From the NCBI GenBank assembly GCA_905221615.1, contig CAJNDT010004535.1, forward strand, positions 1 to 64,000: 64,000 nt of DNA, written 5' to 3'. This stretch comes from Symbiodinium sp. CCMP2592. Its lineage: Eukaryota; Sar; Dinophyceae; Suessiales; Symbiodiniaceae. Below the pieces are notes generated by a model. The model did not search any database and was not told the origin of the DNA. It was given only the letters and a program-made list of their open reading frames with translations. The translations under genes were made by a program, and so were the position numbers. Positions 21,901 to 30,875 of this stretch are shown piece after piece. The stretch's first letter is position 1. Each line of letters starts with the position of its first letter.

Positions 21901-21990
21901 GGCTGCTTGCAATGCACATTTCGGGGTTACGGGGCGAGGATATCGCAACTTTCATGCAAGTTCACGTCAATTCACGAGTAAGTGTCCGAG
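18970..21990. other. Probable minus-strand exon/intron region, not resolved
   Basis: Many ORFs under 175 codons with no strong winner. One short minus segment near 21310-21400 encodes VAILSLGSPCLFSFYPKTG, preceded by a possible CAG acceptor. It resembles the core strand of AlkB-like 2-oxoglutarate oxygenases, but the metal-binding HxD motif could not be found. No repeats stand out. Confidence 0.3.
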
Positions 21991-21998
21991 GTACCTTT

Positions 21999-22016
21999 CT
22001 TTGGCGGGTTTTTGCT
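21999..22016 (+). repeat. Left terminal inverted repeat of the candidate transposon
   Basis: CTTTGGCGGGTTTTTGCT matches the complement of 40948-40964 (CTTTGGTGGGTTTTGCT) with one substitution and one indel. Weaker similarity continues inward for about 25 bp (TTATA...TCGAG..ATAT). Outside the repeat the flanks do not match. Confidence 0.6.
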
Positions 22017-22019
22017 TTG

Positions 22020-22130
22020 GTCAGTTATAACTCGAGATATACTGGACTTGTTAAGTCGAGTTATCTCGGACTTATAAGTGGAGTTTTGGTGGACTTATAA
22101 GTCGGACTTATAAGTGACTTATAACTCCGA
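22020..22130. repeat. Left subterminal palindrome cluster
   Basis: Repeated GACTTATAAGT, TTATAACTC and related words, several in opposite orientations. GGACTTATAAGTGGAG (about 22068-22083) also occurs in the right cluster near 40785-40800. Confidence 0.7.
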
Positions 22131-22166
22131 AATTGGGGATTTAGCGAGCACACATTTCGGGGTTTA

Positions 22167-22433
22167 GCGAGCACCATTTTGCGATCATGAGGGGCGCAAA
22201 AACTCGTCACGAGAAGATCATTTTGAGGTATATAGGCGGTCAGAAAATGGGTTTGGTGAGCACCATTTTGGGATCATGAGGGTCGCAAAAACTCGTCACG
22301 AGAAAACCATTTTGAGGTATATAGGTGGTCAGAAAATGCGTTTCGCGAGCACCATTTTGCGATCATGAGGGGTGCAAAAATTCATCACGAGCAAAGCATT
22401 TTGAGGTACTGCGGCGGTCAAAAAAATCATGTA
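22167..22433. repeat. 89-bp tandem repeat, three copies
   Basis: Units at 22167-22255, 22256-22344 and 22345-22433. Each begins GCGAGCACCATTTTGCGATC or a one-base variant and contains ACTCGTCACGAG, a near-palindrome. Confidence 0.9.
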
Positions 22434-22640
22434 GAGGTGAAAAAAACAGTGTTCAGAATGCCAAAATCTGCCAGCATTCAAATTATATTGTATGACAAAC
22501 GGCCACGCAGGGAAAGCCTGTAACAGATTATGTACAGGGTTGAACATGCATTTAGGGCTGGGGGTTAAACCAACTCCGTTCTACAATCTTTTTTCTTCTG
22601 CGTGCGGTTCCCCGTCGCACATGCTCTTTAAAGACTGCCG

Positions 22641-22722
22641 GGCGAAGCCACTGCCAAATGCGGAAGCGCACGCAGAGGGCGAGGCCGCCGGTAGACCTAC
22701 ATGCAAGATGCAGGGCGAGGCC
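22641..22722. repeat. Mini-hairpin cores downstream of the 520-aa ORF
   Basis: GGCGAAGCC at 22641-22649 and two GGCGAGGCC cores (22678-22686, 22714-22722) just past the stop of the minus ORF. Their outer arms are poorly complementary, so these look like decayed members. Confidence 0.6.
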
Positions 22723-22730
22723 ACTGACAT

Positions 22731-24293
22731 CTAGAGCTCGCTCACGTAGGCGCTGAGCCGCTGCCAAGAAGCTTTTGGGTTGTCCGAAAACTTGAACGAT
22801 TTGTCCTTCTTGTCGCCCCAGATCTGGACCCTCCACGCATTCGTGGTCGTATCCGTGTAGATCTTGCAGGTCTGCAACCACACCGGCGGCTTCTTTGCCG
22901 TGCCCGGGTACTTGGGCAAAGCTGTCAGCACCTTCTTCCCCTTGCCCTTGCCTTTGCCTTTCCCATGGGCTGCAGCTGCAGCTGCCTGGCCGGCGCCCTT
23001 TCCTCCGGCAGGCTTTGTTTTGGCAGGTGTGCCCTTCGCCGGCTTCGACGGCTTGGGCGAAGGAGTCGTCTCGGACTCCTTTTCAGCCTTTGCTTTGGCA
23101 GGTGTGCTGCTTGGATTTCCCTTGTTGGCCGCGAGCTGGTCCTGGAGTTTGGAGACCATCTCGTCGACACTGCGCCGGGCCTTAGGCTCGGCAGGCGTTT
23201 TCAAGGGCGAAGCCTCTTCGTCCTCCTCCAAGTCCTCTGCTTGCTGTTCCTCGTCCTTCTCCGCCACCTTGTCCTTGTCTTTCAAAGCCAGCTGCTTGCT
23301 TGGGAGCTGGAGCTCAAGCGGCACGGAGGCTTCTCCGTCCTCCAACATCTTCCGCTTCTTCGTCATAGCGAAATTTCGCAGGCCAGGGACGCCGTTCCCT
23401 TCCATGGCATTCATCAAGAGGTTGCCAAGGTGCCCTAACAGGGCACCGTGCATGTTCTCCTGAAGGCACCTGTCCTTTTTGCCGAGCTGCTGCCCAAAGC
23501 CCTTTTGCTGCACACTGTTGTGCGTGCTCCTCGCAGCAAGGGCTTTGGTAAGCCCGTGCAAGGCCGGCAAGTCCATGGGACAAGCTGCCGGCGCTTGTTC
23601 CCCGTAGGCCGCCCTGAAGAGATCACTCGGGAGATCTCTCGCACTCTCCGGGTAGTCCTTGAGCCCACTGAACTTGGACTTGTCGAACGAAGACCTGCAC
23701 AGGTCCTTCAGCTCCTGCAGCAGGTCTAAGGCCGTAACAAAATTCACATTCAGATGCTCCGGAGCACCATCGTGGCTGCCAAGCAGCAAGATGGCAGTGG
23801 CCTGCTTGAAGATTGCCTCCCTCGGATACACCAAGCCCAGGAGCTGTAGCCTGCTGGCCACCACCCTTTGCTTGCTCCTCGCGGAGGCTCTCGGGTTCAT
23901 GATGGCATCCCACTCCGCTTGCAGCAGGAAGTTGTAGAAAAAACGATGCTGTTGCATCTTTTGGTTGCCCTTGAGCTCCCGCGTGGTGGCGGAACTCTCG
24001 GCGGAACCCGTCGCCTCGATTTTTTCCTCCAAACATCGCACGATGTCCTGCTGAAAGCCATCCGGCACATCTGCCGCGGACACCTTCTCCATGGCACGTG
24101 TGGCTTCTTGAAAGCTCACTGCTCCAGGCAGCTCCTCCAGCTGCTGCAGCAGTTTCTTTTCCATCTTCTCTGCACGGCCCTCGTCCATGCCAGGCGATTT
24201 CCGGAGCATCGCCACAAAGTCCAGCATGTCTCGCACATGCTTTTCGGCCATGGATGGAGCACCGATCCACGGCTGATGAGGCGATGCCTTCAT
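22731..24293 (-). CDS. Lys-rich protein of 520 aa, function unknown
   Basis: One intact frame from MKASPHQPWIGAPSM at 24293; the second Met gives MAEKHVRDML. The N-terminal half (about 15-300) is helical (VRDMLDFVAMLRKSPGM, LKGNQKMQQHRFFYNFLLQAEWDAIM, LNVNFVTALDLLQELKDL). Next come an acidic stretch (KDEEQQAEDLEEDEEA), a Lys/Pro/Ala-rich linker and GKGKGKGKGKK. A compact C-terminal module, WRVQIWGDKKDKSFKFSD, is followed by SWQRLSAYV. I do not recognise a family. The charged tails suggest nucleic-acid binding. Its 5' end shares a leader with a second transcript (25857-26129). Confidence 0.7.
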   Translation of the reverse strand: MKASPHQPWIGAPSMAEKHVRDMLDFVAMLRKSPGMDEGRAEKMEKKLLQQLEELPGAVSFQEATRAMEKVSAADVPDGFQQDIVRCLEEKIEATGSAESSATTRELKGNQKMQQHRFFYNFLLQAEWDAIMNPRASARSKQRVVASRLQLLGLVYPREAIFKQATAILLLGSHDGAPEHLNVNFVTALDLLQELKDLCRSSFDKSKFSGLKDYPESARDLPSDLFRAAYGEQAPAACPMDLPALHGLTKALAARSTHNSVQQKGFGQQLGKKDRCLQENMHGALLGHLGNLLMNAMEGNGVPGLRNFAMTKKRKMLEDGEASVPLELQLPSKQLALKDKDKVAEKDEEQQAEDLEEDEEASPLKTPAEPKARRSVDEMVSKLQDQLAANKGNPSSTPAKAKAEKESETTPSPKPSKPAKGTPAKTKPAGGKGAGQAAAAAAHGKGKGKGKGKKVLTALPKYPGTAKKPPVWLQTCKIYTDTTTNAWRVQIWGDKKDKSFKFSDNPKASWQRLSAYVSEL

Positions 24294-24383
24294 GCAGCGA
24301 GAGCAAAACCTGACTTTGAGCCAACGGTTGCATCACACCATGCTGTGGCTTCCTGACAAGCAGCACGAAGTTATAGTTTATGC

Positions 24384-24416
<33 letters not shown>

Positions 24417-24527
24417 CCTGGGAAAAGTCAATGTGTCTCTAAGCTATTGATTTCGTAGCAAAATACATAGTGCAACCGGTTGCGTTTTGCATTTTTTCAG
24501 CATAACCACATGCCTGTCTACAGAGGC
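24249..24527 (-). repeat. Shared 5' leader module, copy 1
   Basis: Nearly identical to 25857-26129. Both encode M(K/R)ASPHQPWIGAPS at the start of a minus ORF, then a (GTA)n tract and a block containing the 12-bp palindrome GCAACCGGTTGC (24472-24483 here). A partial third copy with the same palindrome (24653-24664) lies at about 24598-24712. Confidence 0.85.
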
Positions 24528-24590
24528 AGTAGTACTAGCAGTAATAGTATAGTACTAGAAGTAGAAGTAGCAGTAGTAGCAGCAGAAGCA
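24384..24590. repeat. (GTA)n trinucleotide repeats
   Basis: Perfect run near 24387-24416 and a degenerate one at 24525-24590. Shorter runs recur at about 25994-26006 and 26658-26680, each upstream of a minus-strand ORF. Confidence 0.85.
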
Positions 24591-24763
24591 ACAAATTAGC
24601 TGGGAAAAGTCAATGTGTCTCTAAGCTATTGATTTCGTAGCAAAATACATAGTGCAACCGGTTGCGCTTTGCATTTTTTCAGCATAAGCACATGCCTGTC
24701 TACAGAGGCTACAGTGTCCAAGGCTTCAACAATCAACTGCGAAACTAGTTTCTGCAGTGTTGC

Positions 24764-25080
24764 CGCGATTTGTATGCAAGACTTTGTACTTTGTCTTGCA
24801 TTAACTGGAACCCATTAAGGGTCCGATTTCTGGGATCTGGCTCTACGCAGACTCCTATTCCGGGCATGCTGCAGGCGAAGCCTTGCAGCATGCCAAACTA
24901 CTGCAGGCAGAGCCTTGCAAACCCGTAGCCTGCTCAGTCCAGCTCGTTGAGGAAAAGCTCTTGCGGTCCTTGGTGCTGCAGGCCTTGGTCCTGCAGAGCA
25001 GCTGCTGGGCTTGCGGGCTCTTCCGGCCCTTGGTCCTCCTGCCCTTGGTCCTGCAGTGCGGGATCTGAAGACTTCATTGG
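24764..25080 (-). repeat. Shared 3' module, copy 1, with hairpin
   Basis: Closely matches 26703-27000. In the sense direction it encodes a Gln/Glu/Pro tail ending GPQELFLNELD, compared with GPEELFFNELD in the other copy. The downstream part holds the hairpin at 24863-24894. Confidence 0.8.
24863..24894. repeat. Mini-hairpin, 11-bp perfect arms
   Basis: Arm GGCATGCTGCA, core GGCGAAGCC, one T, arm TGCAGCATGCC. The core is itself a hairpin with a GAA triloop. The homologous site at 26811-26842 carries one arm mismatch. A second, shorter hairpin (TGCA arms, core GGCAGAGCC) follows at 24902-24919. Confidence 0.85.
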
Positions 25081-25084
25081 GCAT

Positions 25085-25609
25085 CTATAGGTTACCAATG
25101 ACATTTACCCAACGGCTTTCGCAGCTCCTCATCTCTTTCACAGCAATGCTCTTGTGTTTGCGATAGGCTGGTCTCACGACATCCGGATCGCACTGTGCTT
25201 CATTGGCAATGGCGAAAGAAATCAAGCCACATATTCTCATTGAGGATGGGAGTGGAACCCTGCATCCCTCGATCTTCTCCAGCCAAGCATAAGCCACAGC
25301 CAGAACACCGTGAACCACGGACATCTTGAGCCCTGTCCTTGCAGCCATAGCCTTCAAAACATCGAGCTCCCCCGCCAAAGCCTGGAAAAAAAACTGATAA
25401 TCAGCAGCAGCAGCAGAAGACTGTACTGGCATTGCTTGCCACCGGAAGAGATGGGTCATCTGCACAGAAGTCTTCTTCCGGAGCCTGAAATGAGGCACCT
25501 TCCGGTTGTGCTTGCCGATTCTGTTGCCCGGATCGCATTTCTTGCAGACATTAGCTGGGGGTCGGCGATAAGTTAGTCGAGGGCAGCTTTTGCATTTCCA
25601 GCCAGCCAT
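25085..25609 (-). CDS. Small protein with zinc-ribbon-like N-terminus
   Basis: 174 codons from MAGWKCKSCPRLTYRR. C-x2-C-x13-C-x2-C (CKSC...CKKC) at residues 5-25 suggests a structural zinc site. A basic segment (GKHNRKVPHFRLRKKTS) and a helical C-terminal half follow (FFQALAGELDVLKAMAARTG, ICGLISFAIANEA). The upstream minus ORF 25573-25902 carries the shared leader MRASPHQPWIGAPS and may be its first exon. No family recognised. Confidence 0.55.
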   Translation of the reverse strand: MAGWKCKSCPRLTYRRPPANVCKKCDPGNRIGKHNRKVPHFRLRKKTSVQMTHLFRWQAMPVQSSAAAADYQFFFQALAGELDVLKAMAARTGLKMSVVHGVLAVAYAWLEKIEGCRVPLPSSMRICGLISFAIANEAQCDPDVVRPAYRKHKSIAVKEMRSCESRWVNVIGNL

Positions 25610-25856
25610 GGCAGCAAAGATTTTCTACAGCTGCATTGGCTTTGGGATTGCGTTGGTACGATGCCTCTTTTTGTGATGGCCAAATCGGAAACCCCGAAGG
25701 AGAGATGGTAGGCCAAAGCCTGCAACAATGCTTTAGCTAGGCATGCTGAGCTACAGATTAGAATCCAACTCCGACTGATGCCCAGAACCCAAAGTGCAGC
25801 AGGTTGTGCATCGAGTTCTTCCATGCACAGAAACAGGTAAGCTTGTTTGTTTCCCA

Positions 25857-26129
25857 GACTGGATGGAGCACCGATCCACGGCTGATGAGGCGATGCCCTC
25901 ATGCAGCGAGAGCAAAACCTGACTTTGAGCCAACGGTTGCATCACACCATGCTGTGGCTTCCTGACAAGCAGCACGAAGTTATAGTTTATGCGTAGTAGT
26001 AGTAGTACCTGGGAAAAGTCAATGTGTCTCTAAGCTATTGATTTCGTAGCAAAATACATAGTGCAACCGGTTGCGCTTTGCATTTTTTCAGCATAAGCAC
26101 ATGCCTGTCGACAGAGGCTACAGTGTCCA
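25857..26129 (-). repeat. Shared 5' leader module, copy 2
   Basis: Second copy of the leader block at 24249-24527. It includes the ORF start MRASPHQPWIGAPS, a shorter (GTA)n run and the palindrome GCAACCGGTTGC at 26063-26074. Confidence 0.85.
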
Positions 26130-26153
26130 AGGCTTCCCTGTCCAGCTCACGGC

Positions 26154-26468
26154 TCATGGCTCTTGCCGGTCCCACCGCTTCAGGATGGCACCAAAATCAT
26201 CACTCATCTTTGTCACATCCTGCACTGCTTCATACAATGCACGCACCGTGCACTTAAGCCCGTCCACAAGCTTTTGAAGTTCTTTCTTCTCCTCGCGCTC
26301 CTTCTTGATCGTGGCTTCCAGTGTTTGGATCCGCAGCTGGAGCCAGTACACCTGATTTTCCAACTGCTCAGGCTCCGGGTCTTCCATCATGCTTTGCGTC
26401 TCCAAGTCGTCCTCCTCGATATGTTCCGACATGCGGCGCAGCACGTGTGAGTGCGGTGGAGCTTCCAT
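26154..26468 (-). CDS. Short coiled-coil protein
   Basis: 104 aa from MEAPPHSHVLRRMSEHI. The middle is a clear coiled coil (LENQVYWLQLRIQTLEATIKK then EREEKKELQKLVDGLKC) with heptad spacing of Leu, Ile and Val. Immediately upstream in the mRNA sense lie two mini-hairpins with AGAA/TTCT arms. No family recognised. It could be an exon of a larger gene. Confidence 0.55.
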   Translation of the reverse strand: MEAPPHSHVLRRMSEHIEEDDLETQSMMEDPEPEQLENQVYWLQLRIQTLEATIKKEREEKKELQKLVDGLKCTVRALYEAVQDVTKMSDDFGAILKRWDRQEP

Positions 26469-26471
26469 TAC

Positions 26472-26523
26472 GAGAAGGCGAAGCCTTTCTCTGGAAGTTC
26501 TAGACGAGAAGGCAAGCCTTTCT
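26472..26523. repeat. Two adjacent mini-hairpins upstream of the coiled-coil ORF
   Basis: 26472-26491: arms GAGAA and TTCTC around GGCGAAGCC plus T. 26507-26523: arms AGAA and TTCT around the shortened core GGCAAGCC plus T. They sit in the presumed 5' UTR of 26154-26468. Confidence 0.8.
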
Positions 26524-26702
26524 GTGACAAAGCTGGAGCCAGAAACTCATCATGACTACATGTTGCAGGCACATGAAATTTGGAAGCCTTTGCCTTCCAC
26601 CATCGTTCGACGGACCATGCTAAAGGTGGTGGATCCCAGGTATATTTATATACATAAATAGTAGTAGCAGTAGTAGTAGTGTTCCTGCTCTGTTTTTACC
26701 CG

Positions 26703-27000
26703 CTGCTGCGATTTGTATGCAAGACTTTGTCTTGCATTAAGTCTTGCGTAAACTGGAACCCATTAAGGGTCCGATTTCTGGGATCTGGCTCTACGCAGAT
26801 TCCTATTCCGGGCATGCCGCAGGCGAAGCCTTGCAGCATGCCAAAGCTTCTGCAGGCAGAGCCTTGCAAACCCGTAGCCTGCTCAGTCCAGCTCGTTGAA
26901 GAAAAGCTCTTCCGGCCCTTGGACCTGCAGAGCAGCTTCTGGGTTTGCGGGCTCTTCCGGCCCTTGGTCCTGCAGTGCGGGTTCTGGGCTGAGCTCTGGA
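26703..27000 (-). repeat. Shared 3' module, copy 2
   Basis: Second copy of 24764-25080. It forms the C-terminal tail and downstream region of the 26883-27506 ORF and includes the mini-hairpin at 26811-26842 (11-bp arms, one mismatch). Confidence 0.8.
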
Positions 27001-27506
27001 GCCGGTTCGTCTTCTGCAGGAGCTGCAAAAAGCAGCAGGGCTGGAGGGACCGGAGGTTCCAGCGGCGTCAGCGTCTCCACCAAGTCTTCGATTGTCCAAA
27101 CCAGAGGTGGCGGATACGGCAGCTCCGAGATGTCGCGGGACATGGCAAGAAGAATCCGCGAGTTGTGTTCGCTGAACCCTTGCATGACATATCCCTCCGC
27201 GACCCAGGTGAAAGCAACCATTGCTTCATACACCCTGTGGGCCTTCTCTTCGTTGGAGGGGATTGTCCTCGACAACCAACCAGGCACTGCCAGCCGGAGA
27301 GTCGCCGCCGCGATCTTGTGGCCAAGCCCGAACCGTGGGCATCGCGGGCATGGGCGGAGCTCATCCGCATGAAAAGCGGAATGCCCCAGGTCTATGACCT
27401 TGTAGCCCGCCCCATGCAGACGGTCCAGGCCATCAACCAACTGGTTGATGTCCAAGAGGCGAAGGCGGCGCTCAAGGCGGTGCACAACTTCCATGTGCAC
27501 GTCCAT
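26883..27506 (-). CDS. Unrecognised protein with repetitive acidic tail
   Basis: 207 codons from MDVHMEVVHRLERRLRLLD. The N-terminal 130 residues look folded (INQLVDGLDRLHGAGYKVIDLG, VPGWLSRTIPSNEEKAHRVY, ILLAMSRDISELPYPPP). The tail repeats ALQDQGPEEPANPE and ALQVQGPEELF and is shared with the 3' module at 24764-25080. No domain recognised. Module sharing suggests recombination or gene conversion with the neighbouring transcript. Confidence 0.6.
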   Translation of the reverse strand: MDVHMEVVHRLERRLRLLDINQLVDGLDRLHGAGYKVIDLGHSAFHADELRPCPRCPRFGLGHKIAAATLRLAVPGWLSRTIPSNEEKAHRVYEAMVAFTWVAEGYVMQGFSEHNSRILLAMSRDISELPYPPPLVWTIEDLVETLTPLEPPVPPALLLFAAPAEDEPAPELSPEPALQDQGPEEPANPEAALQVQGPEELFFNELD

Positions 27507-27728
27507 GTTGCTACCTATACACGGGCCTAAAGAAAGCCCGGGCGAGCCTCAGGCAAAGGAGCTTGAGGAGAAATGCCGATGCCACTCGCACATGAGAAGA
27601 AACCCAAGTTTTTAGATTTAGGGCTTCGGGGGGTTGTATACATAGATATAGGACAAGGCTTTCAGGGTTGAGGCCAGCGTGGCGAACCCAAGCTTTTTTC
27701 CAAAAGCTCGCCCATGTGCACGTGCCCT

Positions 27729-27748
27729 TGCAGGGCGAAGCCTCTGCA
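27729..27748. repeat. Mini-hairpin, TGCAG/CTGCA arms
   Basis: TGCAG, core GGCGAAGCC, T, CTGCA. It lies just downstream (mRNA sense) of the stop of 27775-28355. Confidence 0.85.
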
Positions 27749-27774
27749 CCACACGGGCTAAGCCGCTGAGCCCT

Positions 27775-28355
27775 TCAGCTGCCCAACATGGCCTCGACCA
27801 TGTCGCAATTGATCTGGGCAAAATTGGTCATGCTGGTAGACAGCTCTTTCAAGGCGTTCTTGAGGAAGTCGACTTGCCGCTGCAGGGCCTCCACCTCACA
27901 TCGCGACTTGGACTTCATGTAGTCCATCTCGCGGCTCAAGTTCTCGATCATGTGCAAGAGCTGCAGCGGTCCTGGCCCTTTGACATCTTCCGTGTCGCTG
28001 GAGCTGCTGAGCTGCAGGAGGAGTCCAACCGCCTCAAGGCCACCCTCAGTCCTTCCTCGTCGTCTGAGGCTGCCTCCCTTGGGCGCTTGGAGCCAGCTGG
28101 CTTCGCAGCTGGCTTGGGCGCTGGCCCCGTCACCTCCAGAGGCACAGCTCGCCCCACAGCCACAGCTGTTGCCTCCACAGGCACAGCTGGCCCCACAACC
28201 ACAGTTGTTGCCTCCACAGGCACAGCTGGCCCCACAACCACAGTTGTTGGCTCCGCCAGCCTCACAGGCACAGCTGGCCACACAGCCACAGCTGCTGGCT
28301 CCGACAGCTCCAGAGCCGCAGCCGGAAACTCGGAGCTTGCACCTGTCCCCGCCAT
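27775..28355 (-). CDS. Pro/Val-repeat and coiled-coil protein, frame broken or spliced
   Basis: Two overlapping minus frames each look coding over different halves. From 28355, MAGTGASSEFPAAALEL leads into 13-residue repeats (VVVGPAVPVEATT) and an NLS-like KRPRE with SDDEEGL. From about 28010 the other frame takes over with SSSSDTEDVKGPGPLQLL and a coiled coil (CEVEALQRQVDFLKNALKEL) to the stop at 27775. A 1-bp indel or a very small intron near 28000-28040 would join them. The 39-bp coding repeat (three to four copies) is visible in the DNA. Function unknown. Confidence 0.5.
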
Positions 28356-28654
28356 CTTTCAGGAGGCAAGGCCTTCCGTTCCAAAACCTTTGCGAGCCAG
28401 AAAAAACTCTCGGATTGCAGGCAAACTGAAAGCAAGCCGCAGAGCCTTACAGATCCAACACGGTATAAAAGATGGCCGCAAGGAGCAGTGCAAGCCTTTC
28501 TAGAACGTGTTATTCAGAAGCATTACATGTATGACTTATTTAACCCCCAAAGCACCCCAACCCACAAATGTTGCGAATTGTGTTTTTGTGCTGGATTTCG
28601 GTTTCATTTTTCCACTATTTCTAGACATGGGTCGGACATCCATGGGAAAATTCA

Positions 28655-29865
28655 GGGTTCAGGGTGGGTCCGGGGTTCAGGGTTGTGGGTTTGGGGTTGG
28701 TAAGCAGTGGTGCGAAGTGTGCTTGTTTTTGCATGGATTTCGGTTCATTTTCCACTTTTTTAGACATGGGCAGGGCTCAGGGTTATGGGTTTGGGGTTGG
28801 GATGCAGTGAATGCAATAGATTCTTTTGGGCGTGGGAATTGATGGTTGTATTTCGAAGCTGACGCAGGGGAATGGGGTTTTGGTGAGGGGGTGGATGGGA
28901 AGGGGGTTTGGGGGGGTTGTTGGGGGGTTGGGCACATGGGCTGTGACCGGAATTTGGGGGTTGGGTTGGGAATGGGTTGGGGGTTGGGGGGTTGTATAAA
29001 GGGGCTGTGACCGGGGGTTGGGGGCTGTTGGGGGGTTTTGGGGCTTGGACTGCAGTTGGGAATGGGGTTGGGGGGGTTGGGTGGGGGGTTGGCTGCGATC
29101 TGAAATTGGGGGCTGGGGGCTGCAGGTTTTTGGGCTTGGACTGGGTTGGGAATGGGGTTGGGGGCCTTGGACTGCAGTTGGGAATGGGGTTGGGGGGGTT
29201 GGGTGGGGGGTTGGCTGCGATCTGAAATTGGCGCTGGGGGCTGCAGGTTTTTGGGGCTTGGACTGGGTTGGGAATGGGGTTGGGGGCCTTGGACTGCAGT
29301 TGGGAATGGGGTTGGGGGGGTTGGGTGGGGGGTTGGCTGCGATCTGAAATTGGGGGCTGGGGGCTGCAGGTTTTTGGGGCTTGGACTGGGTTGGGAATGG
29401 GGTTGGGGGGGTTGGGTGGAGGGTTGGGCATGGGCTGCGACCTGAAATTGGGGGCTGGGGGTTGGGTCTGGTGGGGGGGGTTTTGGGGCTTGGACTGCAG
29501 TTGGGAATGTTGGCTGCGATCTGAAATTGGGGGCTGGGGGCTGCAGGGTTTTGGGGCTTGGACTGGGTTGGGAATGGGGTTGGGGGGGGTTGGGTGGAGG
29601 GTTGGGCAATGGGCTGCGACCTGAAATTGGGGGTGGGGGTTGGGTCTGGTGGGGGGGATTTTGGGGGTTGGACTGGGTTGGGAATGGGGTTGGGGGGGCT
29701 TGGGTGGGGGGTTGGGGGGCTGGTTTTTTTGGCTGGGACGGGGTTGGGAAGGGGGTTTGGGTGGGGCTGGGCATGGGCTGCGACCTGAATTTGGGGGCTG
29801 CGGGGCTGGGTCTGAAATCGGGGTTTTGGGGCTGCAAGACGGGGTTGAGGGCTGAAGAAGGCGGG
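28655..29865. repeat. G-rich satellite, about 1.2 kb
   Basis: The plus strand is made of GGGTTGGG and GGGGTT words with recurring CTGCGATCTGAAATTGGGGG at intervals of roughly 80-122 bp. The 122-bp period is clearest at 29094-29460. Runs of G suit quadruplex formation. The Pro-rich minus ORFs of 386-561 codons here are repeat translations, not genes. Confidence 0.9.
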
Positions 29866-30168
29866 GCCCCCCCCTACTCCCCCCCTCCCCCCTCCCTCCC
29901 TCCCCCCTGGGGATTGGGGGCCAACCCCCCCAGACCCGCGACACGCCCCGCGATACCCCCGTGACAGCCCGCGGACAGCCCGCGACACGGCCGGACAAGC
30001 CGTGGACACGCAGTGAAAAGCCGGGACATGCGCCGTTGTGACACGCGTGACACGCCCGGACCCGCCCGTGACCCGTGGACCGCCCGTGATTAACGCCGTG
30101 GACGCCGTTGACCGCCTGTGACAGCCCGTGACACGCCCGCGGACACGGCCGTGACACGCCCGCGACAC
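29866..30168. repeat. C-rich stretch followed by degenerate GACACGCCCG repeats
   Basis: 29866-29930 is C-rich, reversing the strand bias of the preceding satellite. 29935-30168 consists of about 10-bp variants of GACACGCCCG and GACAGCCCG. Confidence 0.8.
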
Positions 30169-30249
<81 letters not shown>

Positions 30250-30309
30250 TTTTTTTTTTTTTTTCTTTGTTTTTTCTCTCCTCTTTTGGTTTTTTTTTTG
30301 TTTTTTTTT

Positions 30310-30351
<42 letters not shown>

Positions 30352-30608
30352 CTCTCTCTTTTGGTTTCTCTCTTTTTTTGTTTTTTGTTTTATATTTTTT
30401 TCGTTTTTTTTAAAGTTTTTTCGGTTTTTTTTTAGATTTTTTTCGTTTTTTCTCTCTGATTTTCCCACAGTGTTTTATTTTTTTTATTTTTTTCATTTTA
30501 TATTGGTTTACAGTTTTTTTTTATTTTTTTGCGTGTGTTATTTTTTGTGTTTTATTATTTTCTGTTCTATTTTTCTAATTTGGTTTTATGTTTTTATTTT
30601 TATTTTTT
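30169..30608. repeat. Poly-T tract with sparse G and C
   Basis: About 440 bp, almost pure T to 30350 and then T-rich. It ends exactly where the left copy of the 2.7-kb duplication begins. The Lys-rich minus ORF over it is an artefact. Length may be unreliable in assembly. Confidence 0.9.
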
Positions 30609-30667
30609 AATTATAAGGACCTTTTTGGCTCCCCGACTGCATGCGTCATGAACTCTTGATTAGAAAC

Positions 30668-30759
30668 TGCCGGGGCGAAGCCACCTGGCACACACATCAC
30701 TCCAGAGGCGAAGCCTCCGCGCAGGCATGACGAGTTTCCTGGGGGCAAACCACCAGGAA
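30668..30759. repeat. Three hairpins downstream of the zinc-finger ORF
   Basis: 30668-30690: TGCCGG/CCTGGCA arms (one bulge) around GGCGAAGCC. 30705-30717: GAGGC-GAA-GCCTC. 30736-30759: TTCCTGG and CCAGGAA arms around a degenerate core. All lie in the presumed 3' UTR of 30876-32078 and recur in the right copy (cores at 33456 and 33489). Confidence 0.75.
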
Positions 30760-30875
30760 TCAAAATCTCTGCCCGCCCTAAAGATCTTAGGGGCTGAGTA
30801 TACATAAGCAACCTTTAGACTTTTGGGCCCCATTGTAACCCTATTATGGACTCAGCCCCTAAAAGCAAAGAAGAT

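Noticed and set aside
24270-24310. CTGATGAG near a GGCGATGCC stem, suggesting a hammerhead ribozyme, which Penelope-like elements can carry.
   Set aside because: The GAAA core and stem III are missing, and the word is antisense to a conserved ORF start. I found no hammerhead core in the PLE-1 or PLE-2 repeats either.
22864-24356. Plus-strand ORFs of 157-199 codons opposite the 520-aa gene.
   Set aside because: Their low-complexity sequence is the complement of Lys/Glu/Ala codons in the minus gene; they are shadows.
28677-30468. Pro-, Ser- and Lys-rich minus ORFs of 386-561 codons.
   Set aside because: They are translations of the G-rich satellite, GACACG repeats and poly-T, in more than one frame at once.
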